This document shows, in pieces, positions 1 through 11,399 of a stretch of 64,000 nt of DNA (positions within the stretch are counted from its first letter, which is position 1; each line of letters opens with the position of its first letter). Under the pieces are notes generated by a model. That model had not been told where the DNA came from, did not search any database, and worked only from the letters and a program-made list of their open reading frames with translations. This DNA comes from Taxillus chinensis (Eukaryota > Streptophyta > Magnoliopsida > Santalales > Loranthaceae), in assembly GCA_023512835.1 (NCBI GenBank), contig CM042088.1, forward strand, positions 59,827,579 through 59,891,578, written 5' to 3'. Made by a program: the position numbers and the translations under genes.

Positions 1-935
1 TGGTGGTTTAACATAAGATCTGTGGTTAAGATATGATATATATAGTTGTGTATATGTTTCTGTGATCTAGAGGTTTTATAACCGTGTATTGCATGAGGGT
101 TGAGATGTCAACCATGAAAATCTGGATCTAAATCTAGATGGATATAATGTGTAAATATATTTGTGTATTATTATTGTTATCGTGTGATTTAGAGGCGTTC
201 AGGACGCATTTTGGGGTGTATATTATATTTTGTTGAGTAAAAGTGTGTTTGTGAGCGTCTAGGGGTCGCTGGGTTGATTTCAAATGAAAAACAAACTAAA
301 ATGACGATGAACAGTACCCTTGGCGAACTATAAGGTTCGTAGGGTCGAAGGTCAAACCTTCGAGTTAGAGCTTCGAGTCAGTAGTTCCGAAGTACAGTTC
401 TGAAGGATCAGGACTATTTACATTGTAAACTTTTACGCCTCTCCACAGTTAAGTAATTTAGTTAAGTTAAAATGTAAATAAGGAAATACTCCTTTTTTGG
501 ATTCAAAGAAAAATACTAAAAAATTAAATTCTACTCATTCAAAATGTGGAAAATGGAAATTAGTATTGAATCTAGGAAAAATCCAGTTTTTGGTTCAAGG
601 TAACTACTTGGAAAGTGAGGTTAGACCTCTTAGAAAAATCCCTATAAATCAGGTTATCTTAGTTATGATATGAGGAACTATTGCCGAGACTTTTTATTTC
701 AAGAAAACACCTTCCACGAAACATCCTCTTCCTTGATGAAGTCCTGAGGATGAATTTGTGGAGACTGGCCTCTATTATATAGGGAGTGTTGCGAAACCCA
801 AATGCCATACTTCGGAGGTACTATACTTGTATTGACTTGTTGATTTGAGGATATGGGCCTTGGGCTATATGACTTGTTTATGCATTCTCATCGTGATTCA
901 CAGGTTGTACTATGTGGTTGACGTGACAGGCTGAG
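1..935 (+). mobile_element. Partial family A Tekay-type LTR (left part), cut by window edge
   Basis: Non-coding LTR sequence matching the start and middle of the LTR at 15035-17336. Shared landmarks are a run ending in AGGGTTGAGA.GTCAACCATG near 95-115, TAGAGGCGTTCAGGACGC near 190, GGGTCGCTGGGTTGATT near 262 and ACATTGTAAAC near 420. The left end lies outside the window. The copy is clearly older than the others, with many substitutions. It is interrupted at 935 by a minus-strand LTR and resumes at 3359. No internal retrotransposon genes flank it, so it is probably a solo LTR, but the missing left end prevents proof. Confidence 0.75.
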
Positions 936-3358
936 TGTCACGCCCCCGAATTCCAGGGTACCCAGAACCAAGAACATGACTTCCCCTTGCCCGCACCCGA
1001 AAGGTCAAGGGGTAGGTGACTAGCACCAATAGAGACTACACCGCGGGTGCTATCTCAAATATGCAACTTTGTACAGTCATACTTTAAGGGTAATCCTGTA
1101 CTTTCCCATACATCGACATGCATACAATAGGTCAAACAGTCATACAAACATCATATGATAAATAATGTGTAATACTAGTGTCCATGGACCCTTGTATGGG
1201 ATATCACACAAAACAATACAGAATATAGTACTGTATCATATATCAGAGTAATGAGCACGTCCTCCTGGAAGAAAGTCCTCCACTAATCTCGGGGCACACC
1301 TGAAAAGGGTAAATAACAAGTAAGGGTGAGCGACAAGCTCAATAGGTGACCCTAAAACTCCACATTATGCAAACATAGAAGTCTACACTATATGCTCAGT
1401 GTATCCGTGCATCGTGTAGTGTGCACAATCATCAGGACTCAGCCTGCAAACAAACATCAGGACCTAGCTTGCCACACAGGACAGCTTGTCTACGGTCCTC
1501 AACAGGATCCCAGCTCAGGGCACTAATCCCTAGCTCCACGAGCTCAAGAGCTCACGAGCTCAACGGCTCAATACGATCCTCAATAGGATCTCAGCTCAGG
1601 GCACTCAGCCCTAGCTCCACGAGCTCAATGGCTCAACCCAGGCCTTAGCCTGTCACGTCAACCACATAGTATCACATATGCCTCATGGTGAGAACACAAA
1701 CAAGTCATGGAGTCCAAGCCCCAAATCCTCAAACCAACATACCAACACCAGTATGGCCTTAAGGTTCATAACACTCCCTTTATAATTGAGGCCAGTCTTC
1801 ACAAATCGATTCTCATTCCTTGACCAAGGAAGAAGATACTCATAACAATTGTTTTCTTGCAATCAAAAGTCTCGACATTGGGTCCCCATATCATAACTAA
1901 GATAATATGATTTTTGGAGATTTTTCTGAGATGTCTAACCCCACTTTCCAAAATGTCCCCTCTACGAAAAACTGATTTTTTCCGAGATTTTGCACTAAAT
2001 CCCAATTTTCACATTTTGAAGGAGTGTGAGTTAAATTTTTTAGTATTTTTCTTTGAATCCAAAAGGGAGGTATTTCATTTTTTACATTGTAACTTAAGTA
2101 GAATGTAAATAGTCTAGTCCAGTGCAGTTGCACTGGCTCGACGCTGCAGAACACTGGCTCGAAGCTGCGGACTACAGACTGTGAAGCTGTGGAGCTGCGG
2201 ACTCGACGACTTGAAGCGTTGACCTTCGACCTTCGACTACGGATCTACGGATCTTCGACCCTTCGACTGCAGATCTTCGACCCTATGACTACGGATCTAC
2301 GGATCTTCGACCCTTCGACTGCGGATCTTCGACCCTATGACTACGGATCTACGGATCTTCGACCCTTCGACCCAAATCTTCAGGTCTTCAACCTTTCGAC
2401 CCGGAATTTTGCCTAGGGTATTGCTCATCATCGTTTATGCATGTTCTTCATCTGGAATCAACCTAGCGACCCCCAGACGCTCACAAACACACATGTTATG
2501 CAACAGACTACAATATCTACCTCAAAATGCGTCCTGAACGCCTTTAAATCGTATGGTAACAACGAAAATACACGTATATAATTTTAGATTATATCCATCT
2601 AGATCTAAATCCAGATTTCCATGGTTGACTTCTCAACCCTCATGAAATACACAGTTAAGCAAGCCCAGATCACAGAAACACATATCTAAACTGATATAAA
2701 TCAGTTCTTAACTACAGATCTTATGCTAAACCATTATATATAACCTAAAATTGGATTTCCCCCAAAACCTAGGGTTCATGCTCAATTTCATAAATCATGA
2801 CAAATTCGTGCATATCTAAGACAAGAAAGAGGTAAGAAGTTCAAGGACACCTACCTGGAGTGATTCTTTGAGCTCCACGAACCCAAATCGTCCCAAATTG
2901 CCAAGGCTTCAAGCTTCCAAGCTCTCTCTCTCTCTCTCTCAAACGCACCAACGTGTTAGCATAAAGTGAAAGCTCTTTATTTTCATTCTATTTATATTTC
3001 TTCCAATCATTGACCAATAATTGACCTCGTCAATAATTGACCGCGTCAATAATTGACCTCCCAAAATAATAATTGACCTCTAACGTCACGAACTCTAAAT
3101 TGACTCAAATTACTATGAAAACGTTCGAAATGACGAGCACAATACTATTCAGATATTATCACACTCAAATGACTGCTCAAACGCAAATTCGACCAATAAA
3201 CCCCTAGAAAGTCAACAATCGGGCCACTCGGGGCCCGACTCGGAATCTGGCCTAAGTACTGTCAAAATGCTCACATCGACGGCTATACTACTCGTCCAGA
3301 TAATTGCATTCCCATCAAATGTCTATCTCTTAATCTTACCCAAATATAATTCTTTACA
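936..3358 (-). mobile_element. Family A Tekay-type solo LTR, inserted in reverse into another copy of its own family
   Basis: The sequence starts TGTCACGCCCCCG and ends ATTCTTTACA, which is the reverse complement of the TGTAAAGACT...GGCGTGACA ends of the 15035-17336 LTR. It is 2423 bp long against 2302 bp for that copy. The flanks are CTGAG (931-935) and TTGAG (3359-3363), a 5-bp TSD with one difference. Joining the flanks restores the GACAGGCTGAGGCCTGGGTTGAG order of the interrupted LTR. No gag or pol lies inside, so this is a solo LTR left by LTR-LTR recombination. Short reading frames inside it are not genes. Confidence 0.88.
2241..2400. repeat. 52-bp tandem repeat in the solo LTR
   Basis: A 52-bp unit beginning GGATCTACGGATCTTCGACC occurs at 2241-2292 and 2293-2344 with one difference, and a third partial copy runs to about 2400. 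It lies next to the TTTACATTGTAACTTAAG landmark, the place where other family A LTRs carry different minisatellites. Confidence 0.85.
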
Positions 3359-4490
3359 TTGAGGCCTGGGTTGAGCTATTGAGCTTGTGGTGACAGGCTG
3401 TGGCTTGAGTTGAGCTGTTGAGCTTGTGGTGCGAGGGCTAAGTGCCCTAAGCTAGGATTCTGTTGAATATTGTGGACAAGCTATTTTGTTATGGATAGGC
3501 TGAGTCCTAATGTTTATTTGTATGCTGAGTCCTGATGATTTTGCTTACCACACGGTGCACAAGTACACTTAGTATATAGTATAAACTTATCTATTTTGCA
3601 TAGTAGAGTTCTGGGGTCACCTACTGAGATTGTAGCTCACTCATACCTTGTTATTTATCCTTTTCATGTGTGACCCGAGACTAGTGGAGGACGTGCCCAC
3701 TACTCTGATGTATGATACAGTATTGTATTTTGTATTGATTATGTATTGTATCTGATTGGATCACATCTTATCTCCATTTTGCATGTATTTTATAGTCTTA
3801 CACCCTGTGTATCACTCCCTTTTTTCATGTGTTTGAGAACTATGTTTTTCGTCTTACCCCTAACCAAGTTTTGGACTATTTGTAGTGCTTTAATTTCTCT
3901 ATCTTTTTGTATGAATTGGTTGATGTAGATGGTTTCATGTCGATGTCATGGTTGATATGCTCATATCAACCCATTTTGAGAAGAAAAGATTGATGCCATG
4001 ATCAATGTGACAATGATATGGTCGACCTAGATTGACATGAGGTCGATGTGGCAAGATCGACTAATCCTCCTTTGTATTGATCGACGTCGCATGGTCGACA
4101 TGGTGCATCTTTGGTTGATGTGGTCGACGTGTGCAACCAATGAGGATGATTTGATTGATGTAACTCCAGTCGATGCGAGAAATCTGGTTGATGTGATTGA
4201 CATGCTCAATTCAATGGTCGACGTGGGCCAAAAGTGGTCGGTCAAGGCTTAAACCTTGTAAAACCCTAGTATTTAAGCGGCTAATCTTTCTGTCTTAAAG
4301 GGGGACGAGGTGTAGAGTGTGTAACGACAGTTGGGTTTGGGGATAATCTGCACTCTTTTAAAGTTGAATACAGATTGAATATAAAAACAAATATTGTTAA
4401 TTAAAGTTTATTACTTTGATTTCTTTGACCTTTTAGGTGCAGGCAAAGAGAAGTCACATTTTTGGTTCAAAGAAAACTTGGAATTCGGGG
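3359..4490 (+). mobile_element. Right part of the family A LTR, itself interrupted
   Basis: Positions 3359-3760 continue the LTR broken at 935: CCTGGGTTGAGC, then GTACACTTAGTATATAGTATA, then GGGTCACCTACTGAG, then GACCCGAGACTAGTGGAGGA. The terminal part returns near 4425-4490 with GACCTTTTAGGTGCAGGC and TTGGAATTCGGGGGTATGATA, matching the 3' end of complete copies. About 660 bp of unrelated sequence lies in between. The exact right end is blurred because the usual final GTGACA reads ATGATA here. Confidence 0.7.
3764..4424. repeat. Unclassified insert rich in GTCGA/GTCGAC words
   Basis: This stretch has no counterpart in complete family A LTRs, so it is an insertion or a replaced segment. From about 3935 to 4260 it is packed with GGTCGATGTGG, GGTCGACGTGG and similar words in irregular copies. 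A similar word pattern recurs at 8690-9060 inside the family B solo LTR. Short open frames on both strands here follow from the repeat composition and do not resemble a known protein. I see no TSD or terminal repeat that would define the element. Confidence 0.5.
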
Positions 4491-4541
4491 GTATGATATT
4501 ATCCTTGTAGGGAAAAGAAGAGGGTTCTAGTTTTACCTATT

Positions 4542-5703
4542 AGGTCCCTTGGAAGTCTAGAGGGGGGTGAATAGATTCCTTACAAGAAATCTTAAATAAA
4601 AAATTAAGATTCAGAAAATAAATCTTATAAAATATGAGCGGAAGATAAATAAGATGTTTTCTTGACGTATCAATGGCGTATATTCAATATGAAACTTGAT
4701 ACATAGATTGTAAAGCTGATTTATAATAAGAGTTTCTTAATCAACTAATATACAAAGCACTTAATGACCAGAGACACACAAGTCGTGTTCTTGATCTTCA
4801 ACTCAAACTTAAAACAATGAACAACCTAATCTCTTGAACAACTCTCAATCACACACACTTTTTAACATCTCATGCTTTCATCTATTTATACACAAAAGCC
4901 TATCATCTAGAGTAGGAAATATATCTGTAAATCATAGAAGTAAATCTTCTCATATCTTCTCAAATCTTTCCTTATTCTTGATCTTCAAAGGCAGCTTAAA
5001 CAATGATGGCACTGAGATGACTAAACACTCAAAACCTAGTGTTTCAGATCTCTTCTCCGAACCTTCTCTTCAAATGACTTCATCGAATGTCTTGTTCGAA
5101 AGTCTTCATCGAATGTCTTCATCGAATCTTATATTGAACATGTAGTCTCAATGAACTTAGATAGTGTCTTGAAGTTTGATAGTGAATTTTGTTTCGAATC
5201 TCTTGGCATCGAATTTGAGTGAGTTCTTCTAAAGTATATCAATACTAAGTCTATCTTCGAGTGAGTTCTTTAAATTTGTTGTTCGGATCAATACTCTTGA
5301 TGATTTCATGTTATGTTAGTAGTTTATTCGAATCTCTTCAGCAAGCTATAGTAAACTATCATAGCCTTGTAAGCATTGCAGCATCTTTAGACAGATTAGC
5401 TTTCGAATATGTCATTGAATAACTTGTAAGGTGACAATATAGATTCAATAAGAGTATCAATGGATCCCAAGACTTAGTAGATTTAAATTTTGTTAGCTCT
5501 GAAGGTTTTACCTAAGCTATAATCTATCTCAGTTAACTCAAAGATCCAATATTACCGTTCTGTAGGTTGGTTTTTTCTTTAACCTATTTACAGAATTAAA
5601 TTAATGTATTCATATTTAAATCCTAGTGTTTGTTTGCTAGATAATTTTTTTTAAAATATGTTTTTGCTGAGGTTAATTATTAACCCTATTCCGGTAATCC
5701 AAC
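4542..5703 (-). mobile_element. SIRE/Maximus-like copia solo LTR (minus orientation)
   Basis: Read on the minus strand it starts TGTTGGATTACCGGAATAGG and ends with the hallmark CACCCCCCTCTAGACTTCC followed by AAGGGACC, the typical end of SIRE-type copia LTRs. It is about 1.16 kb, close to the 1155 and 1142 bp LTRs of the SIRE element at 39883-52469, but a different subfamily. No genes are attached. The expected final ACCAACA reads ACCTAATA, and no matching TSD is visible, so either the left edge has decayed or the flanking site was rearranged. It abuts the copia RNase H remnant that starts at 5704. Confidence 0.7.
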
Positions 5704-5912
5704 ATCATACGGATTTTAAGGTACTTAAAATCTGCTTTGGGAAAGGGAATTTTATTCTCTAAGAACATGAGTAAGAAAAAGATTAAGTTATATACAAATG
5801 CTAACTGGGCCAAAGCAATTGGTGATAGGAGACCAACTTTGGGATACTTTACTTTTGGTGAAAACTTAATTACATGGAGGACCAATAAACAAAATGTTGT
5901 TGCAAGGTCTAA
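5704..5912 (+). pseudogene. Copia polyprotein remnant: RNase H, first part
   Basis: Translation gives the Ty1/copia RNase H signature: RILRYLKSALGKGILFSKN, then LYTNANWAKAIGDRRPTLGY, then LITWRTNKQNVVARS. In active copias the second motif reads Y-T/D-A-D-W; the D-W pair is N-W here, so a catalytic acidic residue is probably lost. A stop codon lies just upstream of the first motif. All upstream gag, integrase and reverse transcriptase sequence is missing, replaced by a solo LTR. The gene is cut at 5912 by a MITE, resumes at 6505, and is cut again at 6780 by the chromovirus. This is the oldest visible layer of the nest. Confidence 0.85.
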
Positions 5913-6496
5913 TAGGGGTGAAATCAGTTCAGTTTAGATCGGTTTGGGTTATTTTTCTAACCAAATTGATATTTTTCGGTTTGGACAAAATCAAACCAAA
6001 CCTGTTGCTTGGATGAAATCAAATTGAATTAAACTGATGTGGTTTGGGTCAGTTTGGTTTGAACTATGGATTTGAAAGATTATCGGTTTGGGTTAGTCTT
6101 GTTCATCAATGTTTGAGTTCTTGATATTTGAAATGATATAAACAAAAAAATAAATAGTGTGTGCACATATCAATACTAATATATATCAAATTTATAATTT
6201 TAGAAGTCTCAAAATTAAATAACATAGTTAACAAATATGAAACATCAACTCTCTTAGCAAACAATTTTAAATAGATAAGTCCTAAAACATAAAAAAAACA
6301 AGTAAATGACAATATTATTCGATTCGATTTGGTTTAAACCGTAGTTTTAAAATCCCATCCCAAACCGATAATATTATTCGGTTTTAACCCAAACCAAACC
6401 GATTTTGTTCAGTTTTGATGGTTTGATGAATTAACAGTTTCGGTGGATCAATTTGGACCAATTTGGGAGGTTTGGAGGTTTAGAGTTTCACCCCTA
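5913..6496. mobile_element. hAT-like MITE, 584 bp, inserted in copia RNase H
   Basis: Terminal inverted repeats TAGGGGTGAAA (5913) and TTTCACCCCTA (ends 6496) bound the insert. The flanks are AGGTCTAA (5905-5912) and AGGTCTAG (6497-6504), an 8-bp TSD with one difference. An 8-bp TSD with TAGGG ends is typical of the hAT superfamily. Subterminal regions are full of GGTTTGGGT / ACCAAACCG words in both orientations, which could fold into a long hairpin. No transposase frame is present, so it is non-autonomous. Removing it rejoins the RNase H reading frame. Confidence 0.85.
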
Positions 6497-6780
6497 AGGT
6501 CTAGTGCAGAAGCTAAGTATAGAGGAATGGCCTTAGGAATTTGCATAGCGTTGTGGTTAAAATTTGTTTTACAAGACCTAGGCTATCCCTAAAAGTAACC
6601 AATTTAGCTATATTGTGACAACAGAGCAGCATGTGATATAGTTCATAATCTAGTTTAGCATGATCATATAAAGCATGTTGGAATAGAAAAGTTCTTCATT
6701 AAGGAAAACTTAGATGAAAAAGTTGTGGAATTATTAAAGATTCAGTTAAAAGATAAGTTAGCCGATATCCTTACAAAAGG
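6497..6780 (+). pseudogene. Copia RNase H, second part, up to the chromovirus insertion
   Basis: After the MITE the copia frame continues with S-A-E-A-K-Y-R-G-M-A, the conserved RNase H segment holding a catalytic glutamate, then YCDNRAACDIV, VGIEKFFIKENLDE and KLADILTKG. In-frame stops occur (after GYP and before HDHIKHV). The frame is interrupted at 6780; the matching continuation (V-S-N-R-M-F-L-S-S-L-D-K-L) starts at 56396, nearly 50 kb away. TSD AAAGG is at 6776-6780 and 56396-56400. Confidence 0.88.
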
Positions 6781-7566
6781 TGATGTAAGCCTAATTGACA
6801 ATGACAACACCAATGTTCGTGAGAACGAGTTAAAGTTGTGTGGCCCAATGATGTGTTGAAGATTAAAGAGGTTGAATGCTACAATAAGTGCCTATATCAC
6901 TTCAATAAAGGCCCAATGGATGTCCCCTTGCATGGATGGAGTAAATGTGCCAATTATCACACTTATTCAGGCCCTAAAATGATGGTTTATGCTTATCCCA
7001 TATGGTTGTATGAATTTGGAACCACTTTCACACTAGAAAACCTCCAAAGTCACGAGTCAAATAATTAAATTCTTGTGGGCTGGTCAAATTTAGTTGTAGA
7101 AAACTATGAGCTGAAACCATGAGAGTCTAAAAATCATGGGCAAAAACCATGAACTGCATTAATTAGTTCCTTGACCTTATGTATTCCCCATGGATATAAA
7201 TAGCAACCCTTTGACATCGTATCAATCATCCAAGAATGTATTTGAGAGCTTATTCCTTTTATCGTGTGATAATTATCCTATTTGCTCTTGTGCATTCTTG
7301 TTTTGTCATTCTACATTATTAGATTGGTGATCCAAGATCATAAAGCCCCCAATCTCGTGCCTCAACCTAAATGCATTTTTTTGTGGATTGATCACCATCT
7401 AGCCACTTTGAGTGCGTTGGTTAAGTAGTAGGTCCTGCTCCATATAGCGTTGATTGACTATTTGCTTCTGTCATCATTATTCACTTTCATTCCTTGACCT
7501 TGAATCAAATCCATCATCTACTATCTATGCCGTGAAAATCCTGCCACTTCAAGAGTTTTCACATCA
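6781..7566 (+). repeat. 5' LTR of the chromovirus
   Basis: 786 bp, starting TGATGTAAGCCTAATTGAC and ending GTTTTCACATCA. The 3' copy (54207-54211 plus 55610-56395) is the same length but shows many substitutions and small indels. A TATA box (ATATAAATAG, about 7195-7203) lies after a repeated AAACCATG segment and is also present in the 3' copy as TTATAAATAG, so it is the probable promoter of the element. Confidence 0.88.
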
Positions 7567-7568
7567 GT

Positions 7569-7581
7569 TGGTATCAGAGCA
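7569..7581 (+). other. Primer binding site, initiator tRNA-Met type
   Basis: TGGTATCAGAGCA follows the 5' LTR after a 2-base gap, the standard position and sequence for plant LTR elements primed by tRNA-Met. The following stretch to 7964 is an A-rich untranslated leader with AAAAAAA runs and no gene. Confidence 0.9.
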
Positions 7582-7964
7582 CCGATTAACACGGTAGGCA
7601 TATATCAATCTTTTTTAGTCTTTTTTTTCTTTAGAAAAAAAAACAAAAATTCACTAGAAAAAAACAAAAAAAATCTCTAGAAAAAACGAGAAAGAAAAAA
7701 ATACATTTCATTAGAAGAAAAAACAAATTGTGTTGCACATTATTAGTACATCCCTTTACATAATATTTACTTCACTACATCCCCTTTAGTTTTTGTTTGT
7801 CTTGTACTCAATATTTATTTGTTTGGCCAAATTTGATAAAGTTTGTATGTACCTCACCATAGTTAGGTAATAAGAGAGGAGAGGCCTTAAAAAAAGGTAC
7901 TAAAAAAAATACAAAAACAACAACAAAAAGAGTGTGTATCAATGGGTGTGTTTACTTTGCTATC

Positions 7965-8456
7965 ATGTCAGAAGATCAAAGAAAGGGAATTGCTATTTCT
8001 AGTGATGAAGAACGTCAAAGTAAAATATCTGCACTAGAAACTCTTTCCAAATGCAATCTTTGGTAAAACATTTTGAGAGGCTCCTTAATAAGAAGATGGA
8101 GGAGCTTCATGAGCAGATCGATCACATCGAAGATCAACATAGGCTGAGGACGAACCATGGCCACCTGCCACATGCACTAACATTACATCTTTCCACTTCA
8201 GGGGAGAAGAGTTGGAAAATTTTCATGGTAAATATGAAGATGCACCACAAAGGAGGAGGTTGTACCAACGACCTAGAATAGACCAAAGGACGCAACATGA
8301 TGAAGATATGCTTGAAAATATAAAGTTCAAGGTTTCCTCATTTCAAGGAAAAAGTGATTCGGTGGCATATTTAGAGTAGGAGATGCAGATCAAGCAAGTC
8401 TTCTCATACCATGCTTATTCTGAGGAGAAAAAGGTCAAATTAGCTATAATGACTCG
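7965..8456 (+). pseudogene. Chromovirus gag, part 1 (N-terminal)
   Basis: The first ATG after the leader begins MSEDQRKGIAISSDEERQ, followed by a coiled-coil-like acidic stretch (FERLLNKKMEELHEQIDHIE) in a different frame. The CGSVAYLE-type gag core follows: SSFQGKSDSVAYLE, VFSYHAYSEEKKVKLAIMT. At least one frameshift near 8050 and stops after DLE and after YLE mark it as dead. The gene is cut at 8456 by a solo LTR; the next gag segment resumes at 14788. Confidence 0.8.
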
Positions 8457-8689
8457 TGTTTACGGATGTGAGGAGTTAGTCATTTGTGCGTTTGGGCAAG
8501 AACTCTTGTCCAGACAGTTAGCAGGAGTCTGAGGGCGTAACGCCTCGGCGGGGGTCTTGCTGACTGGTCAGTGAGCAAGGGTCAAGGGGGCAACGCCCCT
8601 TGCAGGAATTCTGGAGCAACGCCCTGAAAGCCAAATTATTTTGGAGAAGCTAAAATGTATTTTCATGTGAAGACTTGGTCCATGTAGCC

Positions 8690-9060
8690 TTGGTCGATGT
8701 GGGAGTGGTTGATGTGGTCAACCTGGCATGGTGAGTGGTCGATGCCGACCAAAGGAGATTCCAGAAAGTTTGGTGGATATGAGATGAATTTTGATGTGTG
8801 GTCGAGGTATGGTCGATATAGTCGAGGTCGACCATAGCAGTTTCCCAAAAGCCTTCCCATGTGTGTTGGTCGACGTGGAAGATGGTCGACTTGTGGTCAA
8901 TATGAGGTCAACGTGGTCGACTCAGTTGTAAATCGACCTTGTTCGAGGTGGAAATTGGTCGACATGGGTGTCTGGTCCACGCGAGAAAAGGTGATCGATG
9001 TGGTCGATCCTGCAGTATTTTTGGTCAATGTCGACCCTAAGTCAGTGCATTTTTGATAAT
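8690..9060. repeat. Irregular GGTCGATGTGG / GGTCGACGTGG array
   Basis: About 370 bp with many partly diverged copies of TGGTCGAYGTGG-like words, falling inside the family B solo LTR. Open frames on both strands here reflect the repeat composition. The same word type occurs at about 3935-4260 in the other LTR cluster. Confidence 0.6.
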
Positions 9061-9114
9061 ATGTCATATTTTTCTGCGATTTTAAGTTTTTTGGGTTTTG
9101 TTTTTGGAAGCCAT

Positions 9115-9115
<1 letters not shown>

Positions 9116-9180
<65 letters not shown>
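9116..9180. repeat. (GA)n microsatellite
   Basis: About 32 uninterrupted GA units. A purine-rich GA tract sits at the corresponding place in other family B LTR copies (seen as CTCTCT near 27940 and 34925 on the plus strand), so this is an expanded version of an LTR-internal tract. Confidence 0.95.
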
Positions 9181-9184
<4 letters not shown>

Positions 9185-9499
9185 TGTCAGTTTGATTGTT
9201 ACCGCTACGTTTTTGGAAGAGAGAGATGCTTATTGGAGTGGAGTAAGGAGAAAGGGAGATCTTTCAAGTCAAAACCATATCGCAACCGAGTTTGAGGTTG
9301 GTGTTGAACCCCATTTTGGCCAGGATAGATCGCAATTGTACTCGGCAAAAGACCACAAGACTAAGAACCAATTTGGGAGACCTTAAAATGTTCCAAGACC
9401 AGCACTAAATGATAGAGGCTAAAATTTCGAGAACAATGCATTTGACCACACTTGATTCCGAGAAGAAATGAAGAGATTATGACAAAAGTATCAAGTTTC

Positions 9500-10045
9500 A
9501 TACAAATTTGAATTGGACTGCCGGTGCGTAGCGCACTGTTTTGCCAATAAATTCCCCGATACTTGTTGGAATTGAACAAAGTCAATTGCATTGGTTATAT
9601 AACCTATTTATGTATAATCTCCAACTAGTTTTAGGATATTTCGATCTCTATATGTTTAGTTATGATTTTTTGAAGTTAGTAGTTGAGTTTGGGTGAGATA
9701 GCTGGTGTGCAGCACATTATTTTACCAATAACTCACTCAATACTTGTCAGAATTGAACAAAGTCAATTGAATTGGTTAGATAACATCTTTATCTATAATC
9801 TCCAACTGGTTTGTGGTTATTCCGAGCTGTGTGTAATTAATTATGAATTTTTGAAGCTGACGGGTAAAATGTTCACTTTGTCATGTACCTTTGAGCGGTG
9901 TTTCCCACTTTTCTCCTAAATGGCTGATCCTTTCTGAGTGATTCCAATTTCAGGAGATAGATAATAGAATTTAGAACAAAACACGACTAATTTGGACCTA
10001 ATCCGAGCTTTGTGGAGGTAGTTATGAATTTTTGAAGTTGCTTCA
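9500..10045. repeat. Diverged tandem repeats of about 190 bp
   Basis: The segment GCCAATAAATTCCCCGATAC...GAATTGAACAAAGTCAATTG...ATAATCTCCAACTAG near 9540-9660 recurs near 9725-9850 as ACCAATAACTCACTCAATAC...GAATTGAACAAAGTCAATTG...ATAATCTCCAACTGG. A third, partial copy (CCGAGCTTTGTGGAGG, then TTATGAATTTTTGAAG) lies near 9995-10040. The repeats are not coding. Confidence 0.7.
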
Positions 10046-10309
10046 GAAATCTACCTTATTTTCTACGAATTTTGGTTCTTCATATGCAGGTTTGTCTCAC
10101 ATTGACAGTTTTGCTTATCCTTCGCCCAGTATATATATATAAAGACACTCTCCTTACACAACAAGTGAGAATAAGAGAGGCTCAGGGAAGCCCAAGTGGA
10201 GTTACTAGCTCGCGAGTGAGCCTAAATTTGGATTTCTTGAAACATGAAATTCGGAACTTTGAAATCCAGGACATTGGAAGATCTGGATTCAGGATTCCTT
10301 AGGTTGGAA

Positions 10310-10490
10310 ATCCGGAATATGCTCATTGATCCAGAATAAGCCCAGGTTCGGAGGTCAAAGTTGGTTAATGATTCGGAATAAGCTCACTGACACAGATTAA
10401 GATCAGATCCGGTGGTCAAATTTGGTCAATGATCCGGAATAAGCCCAGATTTAGAGATCAAACTTGGTCAATGATCCGAAATAACTCCAA
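10310..10490. repeat. Tandem repeat with GATCCGGAATAAGCCCAG units
   Basis: Three diverged copies of a roughly 65-bp unit carry AATAAGCYCA, then GGAGGTCAAAGTTGGTTAATG or TGGTCAATGATCCGGAATAA. It lies inside the unclassified insert and is non-coding. Confidence 0.65.
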
Positions 10491-11399
10491 AGACAACTCC
10501 TGTATCCTGGAAGTGGCTCCAACGCATTGAGACTCTAAAAATCCTTTTTTCAAGTGCATTAATTACGAACAGTACCTTGAGACTCCATTTTTGAGCATAG
10601 GGACAGGGAGGTGCCATAATTAAATGAATAAAATCCTCGGGACATCACACTTGACCCTGGGGACTGCATAGTTATTAATTTTCAACGGCGCTAATGATCG
10701 GGCGGATTTATATCCCCTTTTTAGGGCCATTTTGGGTACATTATCATACTCTTTTACTTCATTTATTGCCCAAAAGAATTACAATATCACATTTTTATGC
10801 CCTAACTAAAAAAAGGATTTCTTATAGTTTTTGTGGTATTTTTGGTAAATTTTGACAGGAATCCAAAAATCAAGGAAGAATTCACCAAATATACAGAAGG
10901 AAGAAAGAATCCCAAGGATCTACAGTTCACGATGACCAAAATTCATGTTGGTCGGGTGAAGCCCTTATTTCAGGGATAGCTTTCTGGAGCCTTAATGAAA
11001 TTTATTGCCTTCTGATTGGGTGAAATCCGAGGTCATTTGGAGGTGGTTAGGTGAAGCTTATTTTGCATATTTGGACTCTCCAAGCATTAAAGAATAGAAC
11101 TTCCTTCTGGTCGGGTGAATTTTGACGACGTCACATGGTGGTCGGGTGAAGGTCGGGTGAAGCCTTCTTCACCCGACCAAAGCCCGAATTTTGGTGATTA
11201 ATCCCTTATTTTTGCAGCAAACTTATTCCTTCTGGACCGAAGTCATTTGATCAAAAGAAGGGCACCAAACATTCAAGTCAAACTAGAGGAATTTATCTCA
11301 TTTTCAAAATCAAACATAAGGGAGTTACATGATTTTTAAGAGGGGCTAATTATTTTGAGAATTTATAAAAAATAAATGGAAATTCAAAAGTTCAAATTC

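Noticed and set aside
7569..7581. tRNA-like matches at TGGTATCAGAGC sites
   Set aside because: Only 12-13 bases match, next to LTRs; these are primer binding sites, not tRNA genes. No cloverleaf is present.
9098..9295. Open frame with Arg-Glu repeats
   Set aside because: It is the translation of the (GA)n microsatellite, not a protein gene.
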